Part shown: piece by piece, positions 37,007-46,034 of the stretch
Layout: each line of letters begins with the position of its first letter
Position numbering within the stretch: position 1 is the first letter of the stretch
Translations under genes and position numbers: made by a program
Assembly (NCBI GenBank): GCA_903844215.1
Contig: CAIMSP010000158.1
Coordinates: 1 to 64,000, forward strand
From: an uncultured beta proteobacterium
GTDB lineage: Bacteria; Pseudomonadota; Gammaproteobacteria; Burkholderiales; Burkholderiaceae_C
Direction of reading: 5' to 3'
DNA length: 64,000 nt
The notes under the pieces: model-generated
Told to the model about the DNA's origin: nothing
What the model saw: the letters and a program-made list of their open reading frames with translations, nothing else
Database searches by the model: none

Positions 37007-37077
37007 TGGGACCTCCTGTCAAGCTTTTCACGGGCACCAGTTTACTCCTCAAAGGCAAGTTTTATCGGCGCACCGGT

Positions 37078-37189
37078 CGGCCTGAACGGCATCTGGGCCG
37101 CCGATCCGGTGGCGTTTCTGGCGATGCTGGGAATGCAAGCCGCCTACTACCGGCTGGTTTGGAAGAAGAGGCCGATTCGTCGGCTGTGA
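37078..37189 (+). pseudogene. Third copy of the MATE gene 3' end (37 codons)
   Basis: 112 bp matching the last 112 bp of the MATE gene, with the stop codon. It differs from the second copy at two positions and from the intact gene at four. It shares GAT/TAC variants and the post-stop CGGGG with the second copy, so these two are closest. It is followed by DNA holding another TA remnant. Confidence 0.9.
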
Positions 37190-37225
37190 CGGGGGCAGCG
37201 CCCTCTTCAATCCCAGTGTCTGGCG

Positions 37226-37519
37226 GGAGCGGCCGTTTTGGCCGCATGGGTTGGCGAGGTGGAAGAACGCCACCGCTTGACTTTGGAGGGGATGGCAGAG
37301 CTCACCGCCGGTCGAGTTGTGGATCAAGCGGACGTGGAGGGTTGGGCGGTTAGCCGCGGGCCGACAAGCCCCCCGGTGTGTTCCACAAAGGTGAAACTGA
37401 GGTGGTCCAACGAAGCCGTCGCCGAGCTTGCGCGGCTGCACGATCTTCTGGCAGCGATGAAACCGACAGCCGCTGCGCGTGCGGCCCTAGCATTGGCGCT
37501 GGCCCCGACAAATTCTTGA
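37226..37519 (+). pseudogene. Decayed ParD/ParE-like toxin-antitoxin remnant
   Basis: One open frame reads as the tail of an antitoxin (VEERHRLTLEGMAELTAGRV, then DVEGWAV) joined directly to the first 40 residues or so of a ParE/RelE-type toxin (KVKLRWSNEAVAELARLHDL). In intact pairs these are two genes with a short overlap. Here the antitoxin N-terminus and most of the toxin are missing and the separating stop is lost, so this is a scar. It reads on the plus strand. Confidence 0.6.
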
Positions 37520-37683
37520 TCGCCCGCCGTGTGGATGCTTCAGCGGCTGCGCACACCGGCAAAGAAGTGAGGTTCTTTCACACTGCCGTTGCAATCGCGC
37601 CACGAATATTGAGCGATCTGAGTCTTCTAAGGGATTGTCCTGATAGGGCTAGGATTTCTCCGATGCTACATTTCAGCTATCAA

Positions 37684-37699
37684 TTGGGAACGATTCCAA
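37684..37699. promoter_or_regulatory. LacI-type operator upstream of the TonB-dependent receptor
   Basis: TTGGGAACGATTCCAA, an imperfect palindrome about 90 bp before the receptor start. It matches TTGGAATGGATTCCAA at 43371-43386 in 13 of 16 positions. It is the likely binding site of the LacI-family regulator encoded in the cluster. The rest of 37520-37789 holds no gene. Confidence 0.65.
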
Positions 37700-37789
37700 C
37701 ATGATGACCGCCAAAGTACGTCAGAGCTGCGTGTCAGGGTCGTGACATTTCACGCAGCATTTTTACACAGAGCCCGTAGGAGACACACC

Positions 37790-40561
37790 ATGAAGAGTTC
37801 CGCCCCCCAGCGCAGCCAGAACACCGTTCGGCCACGCACCGCCTTGCGCATCAGCCCCATCGCTGCTGCCTGTTCCACCCTGGTGTTTGCCATGGGTGCT
37901 GCCTACGCGCAAACCGCGACGCCGCCAGCGGCTGCACTGGACACCGTGGTGGTGACCGGTCTGCGCCACTCGATCGAGAGTTCGATTGCGACCAAGAGGA
38001 ATTCCGACTCTATCGTTGAGGCCATTTCTGCTGAAGACATCGGCAAGTTGCCAGACGTGAGCATCGCCGAAGCCCTGTCACGCTTGCCCGGCTTGGCCGG
38101 CCAACGCGTCGGCGGTCGTGCACAGGTGATCTCGATCCGTGGTCTGTCGCCCGACTTCGCCGGTACCTTGCTGAACGGCCGGGAACAGGTCTCCACTGGT
38201 GATAACCGTGGCGTTGAATATGATCAGTTCCCTTCCGAATTGATCAATGCCGCCGTCGTGTACAAGACGCCTGACGCCTCCATCATCGGCCAGGGCTTGT
38301 CCGGCACGGTCGATCTGAAGACCATCCGTCCGCTGGACATGCGCGGCCGTCAGGTCTCGATGAATGCCCGCGTTGAATCCAATTCGAATGGCACCTTGAA
38401 TGCCAATACCAGCACCAAGGGCAACCGCTTCAGCATCTCCTATGTCGACCAGTTCGCCGATAACACCGTGGGCGTGGCTCTGGGTTTTGCGCACCTAGAT
38501 ACGCCGACGCAGGAACTGCACTACAAGGCATGGGGATTCTCGAAATACGGAGATCCTTGCAATGCCGGTTGGGGTTGTGGCGGTGTCACGGGCGTGCCCG
38601 TTGGGACCAGCTTCTTGAATGGCTTTGAAGCCGAGGCCGTGTCGCGCAGCCAGAAGCGTGATGGCCTGATGGGCGTGCTTGAATTCAAACCGAGCAAGGA
38701 TGTGCACAGCACGGTTGACCTGTTCTATTCCAAGTTCAAGCAGAACGAAACCATGCGAGGTTTGATGGGCGGCTTTGGCGACAACTGGAATGGCGTTGCC
38801 GGCTCCAAATTCTCCAATATCACGACGACCAATGTCGAGTCGGGTCCGTTGATTACCAAGGCCCAGATCGACAACAACGTGATGGTGGTGCGCAATGACC
38901 TGAATACGCGTGACGATGAACTCAAATCCATCGGCTGGAACACCAAGGCCAAACTCACCGACAAGTGGACCGGCACCGCCGACGTCAACTACTCGCGCGC
39001 CGATCGCAGCGAAAACGTGATCGAGTCTTACGCTGGCCCTTACGCTGGCGCAAACAAGGCCGTCGGTACGTTCAACGTCAATCTGCCTACCGGTTCCGCT
39101 TTCCCAAGCCTGGTGCCCACACTGAGCTACTCAGATGCGGCGACCGTCAAGCTGAGCGACCCTGCGGTGTGGGGTCACGATGCACTGTGGAAAAAGCCCA
39201 AAATGAGCGACGAGATCAATGCCTTGCGCCTGGAAGCCAAGCGTGATCTGGACGGTTTTTTCAGCAGCGTGGACCTGGGGTTGAACTATTCGACCCGGAG
39301 CAAATTCCGCGAGATGAACGAACTCCAGGCCAACCTGAATAATGGCCGCGCTCCGGTTGTTGTGTCGGCCGATCTGCTGCAACCGTCCACGCCGCTGGCC
39401 TTTGCCGGCATCCCCGGTGTGCTGGCCTATGACGTGATGGGCGTGCTGAACAAGTACTACACAATTGCGCCGCAAGCCTTGGATCAGGTGTACAACCGCA
39501 ACTACAGCGTGAAAGAAAAGGTGTCGACCGGCTATGCCAAGTTCGGTATCGATACTGAATTGGGCAAGGTGCCGGTGCGCGGTAACGTGGGCGTGCAATT
39601 GGTGCACACGGACCAGAGTTCCACCGGCCTGACCCGCGTGAACAATGTCGATTCGGCGTTCACGAAGGGCACGACCTATGACGACATTCTGCCCAGCCTG
39701 AACCTGAACTTCGACCTCGGAAGCGACCGCTATGTGCGCACAGGCGTGGCCAAGACCATGGCCCGTGGTCGCATGGACGATATGAAGGCGAGCGCGTCAG
39801 CGAGTGTCGATGCCACCAAGCGCACCTGGAGTGGCGAGGGCGGAAACCCGGACCTGCTCCCTTGGCGCGCTACGGCGTTCGACCTGTCGTTCGAGCAGTA
39901 CTTTGGCAAGCGCAGCTATGTGGCCGTGGCCGGTTTCTACAAGAATCTGGACACCTACATCTACACGCAAACCAACAACAACTACGACTTCACTGGAGTC
40001 GTGAACTCCAGCGCTGTCGTGCCTTCCAGCAATATCGGCACCTTTAAGACGCCCATGAATGGCAAGGGTGGCAGCATGTCCGGTGTTGAGTTGAGTGGTT
40101 CGCTGGAAGCGACCTTGCTGAGCCAGGCCTTGGATGGTTTCGGTGTGCAGGCCAGCACTTCCTTCACGGAGAGCAAGATCCACCCGGACGGTCCTGATGC
40201 CCCTACGCGTCTGCCGGGCCTGTCCAAAACGGTGGCCAACCTAACGCTGTACTACGAGAAGAACGGCTTCTCAGCGCGCGTCAGCGAGCGCTATCGTTCG
40301 TCGTTCCGCGGCGAAATCAACGGCCTGCACAACGCGCGCTCTTTCACCGATATCGGTGCAGACAAGCAAACGGACATGCAACTTGGCTATGAAATTCAGG
40401 CTGGTACCTACAAGGGCCTGTCGGTGTTGCTGCAGTTCAACAACGTGACCAACTCGCCTTATGTGACGACGACCGGCGACGGTTCAGGCAAGGTGACAGG
40501 ACCTCTGGAGTACAACACCTACGGTCGTCAGATGTTGCTCGGTGTGACTTACAAGATGTAA
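37790..40561 (+). CDS. TonB-dependent receptor (carbohydrate type)
   Basis: 923 residues from the ATG at 37790, preceded by GTAGGAG. Signal peptide (STLVFAMGAAYAQ), N-terminal plug (DTVVVTGLRHSIESSIATKR, DIGKLPDVSIAEALSRLPG, VISIRGLSPDFAGTLLNGR), then a 22-strand barrel ending in an aromatic-rich strand (NTYGRQMLLGVTYKM). This subfamily sits in glycan-use loci of Xanthomonas and Caulobacter relatives and imports oligosaccharides across the outer membrane. It is the first gene of the beta-glucoside cluster and has its own LacI-type operator. A strong terminator follows. Confidence 0.93.
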   Translation: MKSSAPQRSQNTVRPRTALRISPIAAACSTLVFAMGAAYAQTATPPAAALDTVVVTGLRHSIESSIATKRNSDSIVEAISAEDIGKLPDVSIAEALSRLPGLAGQRVGGRAQVISIRGLSPDFAGTLLNGREQVSTGDNRGVEYDQFPSELINAAVVYKTPDASIIGQGLSGTVDLKTIRPLDMRGRQVSMNARVESNSNGTLNANTSTKGNRFSISYVDQFADNTVGVALGFAHLDTPTQELHYKAWGFSKYGDPCNAGWGCGGVTGVPVGTSFLNGFEAEAVSRSQKRDGLMGVLEFKPSKDVHSTVDLFYSKFKQNETMRGLMGGFGDNWNGVAGSKFSNITTTNVESGPLITKAQIDNNVMVVRNDLNTRDDELKSIGWNTKAKLTDKWTGTADVNYSRADRSENVIESYAGPYAGANKAVGTFNVNLPTGSAFPSLVPTLSYSDAATVKLSDPAVWGHDALWKKPKMSDEINALRLEAKRDLDGFFSSVDLGLNYSTRSKFREMNELQANLNNGRAPVVVSADLLQPSTPLAFAGIPGVLAYDVMGVLNKYYTIAPQALDQVYNRNYSVKEKVSTGYAKFGIDTELGKVPVRGNVGVQLVHTDQSSTGLTRVNNVDSAFTKGTTYDDILPSLNLNFDLGSDRYVRTGVAKTMARGRMDDMKASASASVDATKRTWSGEGGNPDLLPWRATAFDLSFEQYFGKRSYVAVAGFYKNLDTYIYTQTNNNYDFTGVVNSSAVVPSSNIGTFKTPMNGKGGSMSGVELSGSLEATLLSQALDGFGVQASTSFTESKIHPDGPDAPTRLPGLSKTVANLTLYYEKNGFSARVSERYRSSFRGEINGLHNARSFTDIGADKQTDMQLGYEIQAGTYKGLSVLLQFNNVTNSPYVTTTGDGSGKVTGPLEYNTYGRQMLLGVTYKM

Positions 40562-40582
40562 TTCTTCGTCCATCATGAAAAT

Positions 40583-40616
40583 GGCCCTGTCGGTTTTTGG
40601 CCGGCAGGGCCTTTTT
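40583..40616 (+). terminator. Rho-independent terminator after the receptor gene
   Basis: Stem GGCCCTGTCGG / CCGGCAGGGCC (one G-T pair) with a short T/G-rich loop and a TTTTT tail, 21 bp past the receptor stop. The receptor is therefore largely its own transcription unit. Confidence 0.85.
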
Positions 40617-40710
40617 ACTTGGATGGCACAATCCGCGTAGCGAGCACTCGGTGCCCGCGATTTTTATTTGAAGCATCGAAGATAGCAACACAGTTTTTTG
40701 GGAGCATGCA

Positions 40711-42231
40711 GTGAGCGTCGAACCTGTAAAAGAGATCGTGATCGTTGGCGGTGGCACCGCCGGATGGATGACCGCTGCGGCCTTTTCCAAGGTCTTGGGA
40801 AAGCGCTGCCGGATTCGTTTGCTTGAGTCCGACGAGATCGCCACCATCGGCGTGGGCGAGGCCACAATTCCGCTGATCAAGAACTTCAACATGGCGTTGG
40901 AGATCGATGAAGATGAGTTCTTGCGCCAGACCCAAGGGACGTTCAAGCTCGGGATCGAGTTTGTCAACTGGGGCAAGATCGGCGACTCTTATATTCACGG
41001 CTTTGGCAAGATCGGGCAGGAGATGGGCATGGCCCCCTGCTACCAATATTGGCTCAAGATGCGCCAGGCGGGGTTGGCGCCGGGTTTGGAAAAGTACTCG
41101 ATCAATACGCTGGCGCCCAGAGCGTCCAAATACCTCCGCAGCGAACCCGAGATGGTCGGCTCGCCACTGGGTGACATCAACAACGCTTTCCACTTCGATG
41201 CCGGGCTGTACGCGAAATTCCTGCGCGGCATTTCGGAGGCGCTTGGCGTGGTGCGCACCGAGGGACGGGTGGTGCAAACGGTGCTGCGTGAGTCCGATGG
41301 CTTCATTGAGGCCGTGGTGCTGGCCAGCGGCGAGAGGGTGGCGGGGGACTTCTTCGTCGATTGCTCGGGCACGCGGGCCATTCTGATCGGTGACGCCCTG
41401 GGAATCGCTTACGAAGACTGGTCCCATTGGCTGCCCTGCGACCGCGCTATCGCTGTGCCCTGCGAGTCGATCCATCCACTGGTTCCGTATACGCGCTCGA
41501 CGGCGCATTCCGCAGGCTGGCAATGGCGCATTCCATTACAACACCGGATTGGCAATGGCCACGTCTATTCCAGCCGCTTCATGAGCCAGGATGAGGCCAC
41601 ATCGATTCTGTTGAACAATCTAGACGGTAAACAGTTGGCCGAGCCGCGCTACATTCCGTTTGTTCCAGGCCGCCGCAAAGAGACCTGGAACAAGAACTGC
41701 GTCGCAGTAGGCCTGTCCAGCGGTTTTTTCGAGCCGATCGAATCGACCAACATCCATTTGATTCAGACCGCCATTCAGCGGGTCTTAAACCTGTTTCCAA
41801 ATTCGGGATTCAATCAGGCCGACATCGCCGAATACAACACGCAGACGCAGTTTGAATACGAGCGCATTCGCGACTTCATCATCCTGCATTACAAGGCGAC
41901 GCAACGCGACGACTCACCGTTCTGGAACCACTGTCGCACGATGGAGATTCCTGCCACCTTGCAGCACAAGATCGATCTGTTCAGCGGCAATGGACGGGTG
42001 TATCGAGAGGGGTCCGAACTGTTTGCCGAAACCAGTTGGGTGCAGGTGATGATCGGGCAGGGGATAGCACCCAAAAGCTACAACCCGCTGGTGGATTTGC
42101 GCACTGAAGATGAAGTGCGGGAATTCCTTGGCAATATCGAGAATGTCATCCAGAAGTGCGTGGACGTCATGCCCACGCATGAGGAATACATCGCGGCGCA
42201 TTGTGCGGCTGCGCCCGTGGCACCGATGTAA
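40711..42231 (+). CDS. Flavin-dependent (tryptophan-type) halogenase, copy 1
   Basis: 506 residues from a GTG. FAD-binding GGGTAGWM at residues 13-20. Catalytic Lys79 (GTFKLGIEFVNW) and Glu344 (EPIESTNIHLI) align with Lys79/Glu346 of PrnA. WQWRIP near residue 270 is the WxWxIP halogenase signature that blocks monooxygenase activity. All hallmarks of an active FADH2-dependent halogenase are present. It sits between a TonB receptor and a LacI regulator, a context shared by halogenases of unknown substrate in glycan loci. A close paralogue lies at 48928. Free tryptophan as substrate is not implied. Confidence 0.9.
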   Translation: MSVEPVKEIVIVGGGTAGWMTAAAFSKVLGKRCRIRLLESDEIATIGVGEATIPLIKNFNMALEIDEDEFLRQTQGTFKLGIEFVNWGKIGDSYIHGFGKIGQEMGMAPCYQYWLKMRQAGLAPGLEKYSINTLAPRASKYLRSEPEMVGSPLGDINNAFHFDAGLYAKFLRGISEALGVVRTEGRVVQTVLRESDGFIEAVVLASGERVAGDFFVDCSGTRAILIGDALGIAYEDWSHWLPCDRAIAVPCESIHPLVPYTRSTAHSAGWQWRIPLQHRIGNGHVYSSRFMSQDEATSILLNNLDGKQLAEPRYIPFVPGRRKETWNKNCVAVGLSSGFFEPIESTNIHLIQTAIQRVLNLFPNSGFNQADIAEYNTQTQFEYERIRDFIILHYKATQRDDSPFWNHCRTMEIPATLQHKIDLFSGNGRVYREGSELFAETSWVQVMIGQGIAPKSYNPLVDLRTEDEVREFLGNIENVIQKCVDVMPTHEEYIAAHCAAAPVAPM

Positions 42232-42252
42232 ATCAAGGAAGAAAATTCAACT

Positions 42253-43281
42253 ATGGCAACCATCAAAGACGTCGCACGCCTGGCCGGTGTCGGGGTAGGC
42301 ACGGCGTCTCGCGTCGTCAGTGGCAAGGGTTCGGTGGCGTTGGCCACGGCCGAGCGCGTGCGCGAAGCCATCGCTGAACTGGAATTTCGGCCATCGCACG
42401 CCGCGCGCTCGCTGTTGTCGGGGTCGTCGCAGATGATCGGGGTTTACATCCCGATACTCAAGGGCACGTTCTACACGCCGATCCTGGGCGCCATTGACAC
42501 CGAGTTGCGCGCTGCTGGGCGCCACATGGTGGTGGCCTTTGGTTGCGGCGACGGCGACGCACGCCAGCAGGCGATCGAGGGCATCGACTTCTTGCTCGAG
42601 CGCGGCTGCGACGGTCTGGTGGTGATGAGCAACGTGCTGCTGGATTCCGACATCGAGGCCCTGGGTCCGAAGCAGAGCAAATTGGTGGTGGTGAACCACC
42701 GTTTTTCCAGCATTGGCGATCAATGCTTTCTTGCGGACCATCCACTGGGTGGTGCGCTGGCGGCGCAAACGCTGCTGAAACTGCAGCATCGGCATTTCGC
42801 GGTGATCGCCGGGCCCAGTTCCGCACCCGACAACGTCGCGCGGATCGATGGCTTCATGGCCGAACTGAACCGAAGCGCAATCGCCCCAGCGAATGTGATG
42901 GCGCTGCAAAGCGACTTTTCGCCTGAGGGGGGCTGGGCGGCGGCTCGCACCTTGCACGCATCGGGGCACGCGTTCACGGCGCTGTTCTGCGCCAACGATG
43001 AAATGGCCGTGGGCGTTTTGTCCTACTTTCAGCAGGCCGGCATCGCGGTTCCGGGCGCGGTCTCGGTGCTGGGTTATGACGACACGCCCAGCGCCGAGTA
43101 TTCGGCGCCGCGCCTGACCTCGGTGCATATTCCATGGACCGACGTGACACTCAATGGCGTGCGCTGGTTGCTCAACGAGTGCTACGGCACGGCGCTGCCG
43201 GTGGTGCGCGACTTTCCCTTGAGCGTCACCTGGCGCGCCTCGGTGGTGATTGCGCCGGGCGAGACCTTGCCGGTCGCCTAG
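42253..43281 (+). CDS. LacI-family transcriptional regulator
   Basis: 342 residues. N-terminal LacI HTH (MATIKDVARLAGVGVGTASR) with hinge helix (PSHAARSLLSG), then the periplasmic-binding-protein-like sugar sensor domain (MIGVYIPILKGTFY, VLGYDDTPSAEYSAPRLTSV). It probably represses the locus through the TTGGnA-type operators at 37684 and 43371 until a sugar binds. It starts 21 bp after halogenase 1 and is probably co-transcribed with it. Confidence 0.93.
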   Translation: MATIKDVARLAGVGVGTASRVVSGKGSVALATAERVREAIAELEFRPSHAARSLLSGSSQMIGVYIPILKGTFYTPILGAIDTELRAAGRHMVVAFGCGDGDARQQAIEGIDFLLERGCDGLVVMSNVLLDSDIEALGPKQSKLVVVNHRFSSIGDQCFLADHPLGGALAAQTLLKLQHRHFAVIAGPSSAPDNVARIDGFMAELNRSAIAPANVMALQSDFSPEGGWAAARTLHASGHAFTALFCANDEMAVGVLSYFQQAGIAVPGAVSVLGYDDTPSAEYSAPRLTSVHIPWTDVTLNGVRWLLNECYGTALPVVRDFPLSVTWRASVVIAPGETLPVA

Positions 43282-43365
43282 GCGCTCGCGCTGGCAGCGC
43301 CCGCGCCTTCATTTCTTTTCAAAAAGTACGGGTCTGCACCGATGCATTGGCGCGTCAGATGACGA

Positions 43366-43386
43366 TACAATTGGAATGGATTCCAA
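43366..43386. promoter_or_regulatory. Promoter -10 box and LacI-type operator before the GH1 gene
   Basis: TACAAT (43366-43371) abuts the palindrome TTGGAATGGATTCCAA (43371-43386), 27 bp upstream of the beta-glucosidase ATG. Repressor bound here would block the promoter. The same operator type precedes the receptor gene. Confidence 0.65.
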
Positions 43387-43412
43387 TTTACGCGCTGCCG
43401 GATCGAAAAAAT

Positions 43413-44783
43413 ATGAACAACACGCGACCTGATCATCTACCGCAATTGAAACGCTCCGACTTTGCCAGCGACTTTCGCTGGGGTTGCTCCACTTCGTCTT
43501 ACCAGATCGAGGGGGGGGTAGAACTCGATGGTCGTGGCGAGTCGATCTGGGACCGCTTTTGCGCGACGCCGGGTCACATCCGTGATGGCTCCAGCGGCGC
43601 TGTGGCTTGCGACCACTACCACCGGTGGCCGCAGGATCTGGATCTGGCGCGCGAGTTGGGCACCAACGCTTACCGGTTTTCCATCGCCTGGCCGCGCATT
43701 TTCGCCCAGGGTCGCGGCAAGACTCCGAACCAGAGGGGGTTGGATTTCTATTCGCGCCTGGTGGACGGCATGCTCGAGCGTGGCCTGGAGCCCTGGGTCA
43801 CGCTGTACCACTGGGATCTGCCGCAGGCGCTGCAAGAGCAGGGCGGTTGGGCGAATCGCGACACGATTGACGCCTTTGTCGAGTACGCCGATGTGGTGAG
43901 CCGCCATCTGGGCGACCGCATCCAGCACTGGATCACGCACAACGAACCCTGGTGCACCGCCTTCCACGGCAATTTTGAAGGCGTGCACGCGCCGGGCTTG
44001 AAAGACTTCAAGACCGCGCTGCAGGTGAGCCACAACGTGCTGGTGTCGCACGGCCTTGCCATTCCGGTGATCCGTGCGAATGTGCCGAACGCGCGCATTG
44101 GCGCCGCGCTCAGCCTGCATCCCTTGAAGGCCGCCTCCGACAGTCCCGCCGACCTGGCAGCGACGGCGCGCCATGACGGCCTGCGCAACCGCTGGTTCCT
44201 TGACCCCTTGCACGGGCGCGGATATCCGGCCGACGTGTGGGCGATTCTGGGCGACAACGCACCCACGGTGCAGGACGGGGACTTGGCCGCGATCGCCACA
44301 CCCACGGACTTCCTCGGCGTGAACTACTACTTCCCCGAGATCGTGGCGGATGCGCCCGGCGTGGGTGTGATGTCCACGCGGGTCATCGAGACAAAGAATG
44401 TCGAGCGCACGGCCTTTGGCTGGGAGGTGTCGCCCGAGGGCATGGTGACGCTGCTGGCGCGTGTGGCGAAAGACTACCAACCGGCCGAAATCTATCTGAC
44501 CGAAAACGGGTCCACCTACGATGACGTGGTGGGCGTGGACGGCGAGATCGACGATCAGCAGCGGCGCAGCTATCTGGTGCGCCATCTGGCCGCCGCCAGG
44601 GAGATCGTGGCCCAAGGCATTCCGGTGAAGGGCTATTTCGCCTGGAGCCTGCTGGATAATTTCGAGTGGGCCGAAGGCTATATTCGCCGTTTCGGACTGA
44701 CCCATGTGGACTTCCAGACGCAGCAGCGCCGACTCAAGGCCAGCGGCAAGTGGTATCGGGCGTTTTTGCGAGGAGATAAATGA
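43413..44783 (+). CDS. GH1 beta-glucosidase
   Basis: 456 residues from the ATG at 43413, no signal peptide, so cytoplasmic. GH1 signatures: FRWGCSTSSYQIEGG, acid/base Glu178 in THNEPWC, nucleophile Glu364 in LTENGS, and WSLLDNFEWAEGY near the end. It hydrolyses beta-linked glucosides, here probably disaccharides brought in by the ABC transporter whose genes follow. The stop overlaps the binding-protein start by ATGA, placing it first in a halogenase-ending operon of six genes. Confidence 0.95.
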   Translation: MNNTRPDHLPQLKRSDFASDFRWGCSTSSYQIEGGVELDGRGESIWDRFCATPGHIRDGSSGAVACDHYHRWPQDLDLARELGTNAYRFSIAWPRIFAQGRGKTPNQRGLDFYSRLVDGMLERGLEPWVTLYHWDLPQALQEQGGWANRDTIDAFVEYADVVSRHLGDRIQHWITHNEPWCTAFHGNFEGVHAPGLKDFKTALQVSHNVLVSHGLAIPVIRANVPNARIGAALSLHPLKAASDSPADLAATARHDGLRNRWFLDPLHGRGYPADVWAILGDNAPTVQDGDLAAIATPTDFLGVNYYFPEIVADAPGVGVMSTRVIETKNVERTAFGWEVSPEGMVTLLARVAKDYQPAEIYLTENGSTYDDVVGVDGEIDDQQRRSYLVRHLAAAREIVAQGIPVKGYFAWSLLDNFEWAEGYIRRFGLTHVDFQTQQRRLKASGKWYRAFLRGDK

Positions 44784-46018
44784 TGTTGAGCATGAAAAAA
44801 TCGGCGTTTGCGGGCGCATTGGCCTTGTCTTTGGCCGCCAGCGCGCAAGCCGCAGCGCCCAAGGCCGAGGTGATTCACTGGTGGACTTCGGGCGGCGAAT
44901 CCGCCGCCGTGAAGGTGTTTTCCGAGGCCTATACCGCCACCGGCGGCGTCTGGGTGGACACGGCCGTGGCGCTGGGCGAGCAAGCCCGCTCCGTGGCCAT
45001 CAACCGCATCGTCGGGGGCAACCCGCCGACGATGGCGCAGTTCAACACCTCCAAGCAATTCCTGGACGTGGTCGAGCAGGGCATGCTGAACAACGTGGAC
45101 GAAGTCGCGATTCGCGATGGCTGGGACAAGTTCCTGCCCGAGACCGTGCTCAACGTGGTGAAGGTCAAGGGCCACTACTACGCCGCGCCGGTGGACATCC
45201 ATATGCCGACCTGGATCTGGTATTCCAAGGCCGCGTTCAAGAAGGCCGGCATCGCCGCCGAGCCCAAGAGCATGGACGAACTCTTCGCCGCGCTGGACAA
45301 GCTCAAGGCGGCGGGTCTGGTGGCGCTGGCGCACGGCGGTCAGCCCTGGCAGGAGAACACCGTGTTCACGGCGGTGCTGGCGAATGTGGGCGGCACGGAG
45401 CTGTACCTGAAGGTGCTGCGCGACCGCGACTCCAAGGCGATTCTTGGCGACGATTTCAAGAAGGTGCTGCTGGCCTACAAGCGGCTGCAGGGCTACGTGG
45501 ACAAGGGCTCACCGGGGCGCAACTGGAACGACGCCACGGCGCTGCTGATCACCGGCAAGGCGGGCGTGCAGATCATGGGCGACTGGGCCAAGGGCGAGTT
45601 CACGCTGGCGCACCAGGTGCCGGGCAAGGACTACGGCTGCATTGCGGGCTTTGGCCCGAAGTCGCCCTACATCATCCAGGGCGATGTGTTTGTTTTCCCC
45701 AAGACCACGAACGCGGAGCAGATCAAGGCGCAAAAGGTGCTGGCCGGTCTGATGCTCGCCCCGGCGACCCAGGTCGCCTTCAGCAACAAGAAGGGCTCCA
45801 TCCCCGTGCGCACCGACGTGGACTCGTCCAAGATGGACATCTGCGCCCAGCAGGGCCTGGCCATCATGAAGGACAAGTCGCGTCAACTGGGCAACGGCGA
45901 GGTCTATCTGAACCCGGACCAGAACGGCTCCATGTCCGACATCCTGACCACTTACTGGAACAAGGCTGTTCCCGTGGAGAAGGTGCAAAAGGACATCGCC
46001 GCCGCGCTGAAGAACTGA
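44780..46018 (+). CDS. Sugar ABC transporter substrate-binding protein
   Basis: 412 residues. Signal peptide (FAGALALSLAASAQAAA). The mature protein is a family 1 extracellular sugar-binding protein (VIHWWTSGGESAAVKVF, GGNPPTMAQFNTSKQFLDVV, WILYSK-like WIWYSKAAFKKAG). It binds a sugar in the periplasm and passes it to the permeases encoded next. The ATG overlaps the GH1 stop; an ATG 3 bp later is also possible. Confidence 0.94.
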   Translation: MMLSMKKSAFAGALALSLAASAQAAAPKAEVIHWWTSGGESAAVKVFSEAYTATGGVWVDTAVALGEQARSVAINRIVGGNPPTMAQFNTSKQFLDVVEQGMLNNVDEVAIRDGWDKFLPETVLNVVKVKGHYYAAPVDIHMPTWIWYSKAAFKKAGIAAEPKSMDELFAALDKLKAAGLVALAHGGQPWQENTVFTAVLANVGGTELYLKVLRDRDSKAILGDDFKKVLLAYKRLQGYVDKGSPGRNWNDATALLITGKAGVQIMGDWAKGEFTLAHQVPGKDYGCIAGFGPKSPYIIQGDVFVFPKTTNAEQIKAQKVLAGLMLAPATQVAFSNKKGSIPVRTDVDSSKMDICAQQGLAIMKDKSRQLGNGEVYLNPDQNGSMSDILTTYWNKAVPVEKVQKDIAAALKN

Positions 46019-46034
46019 GTCTTTGACGTTCTCC

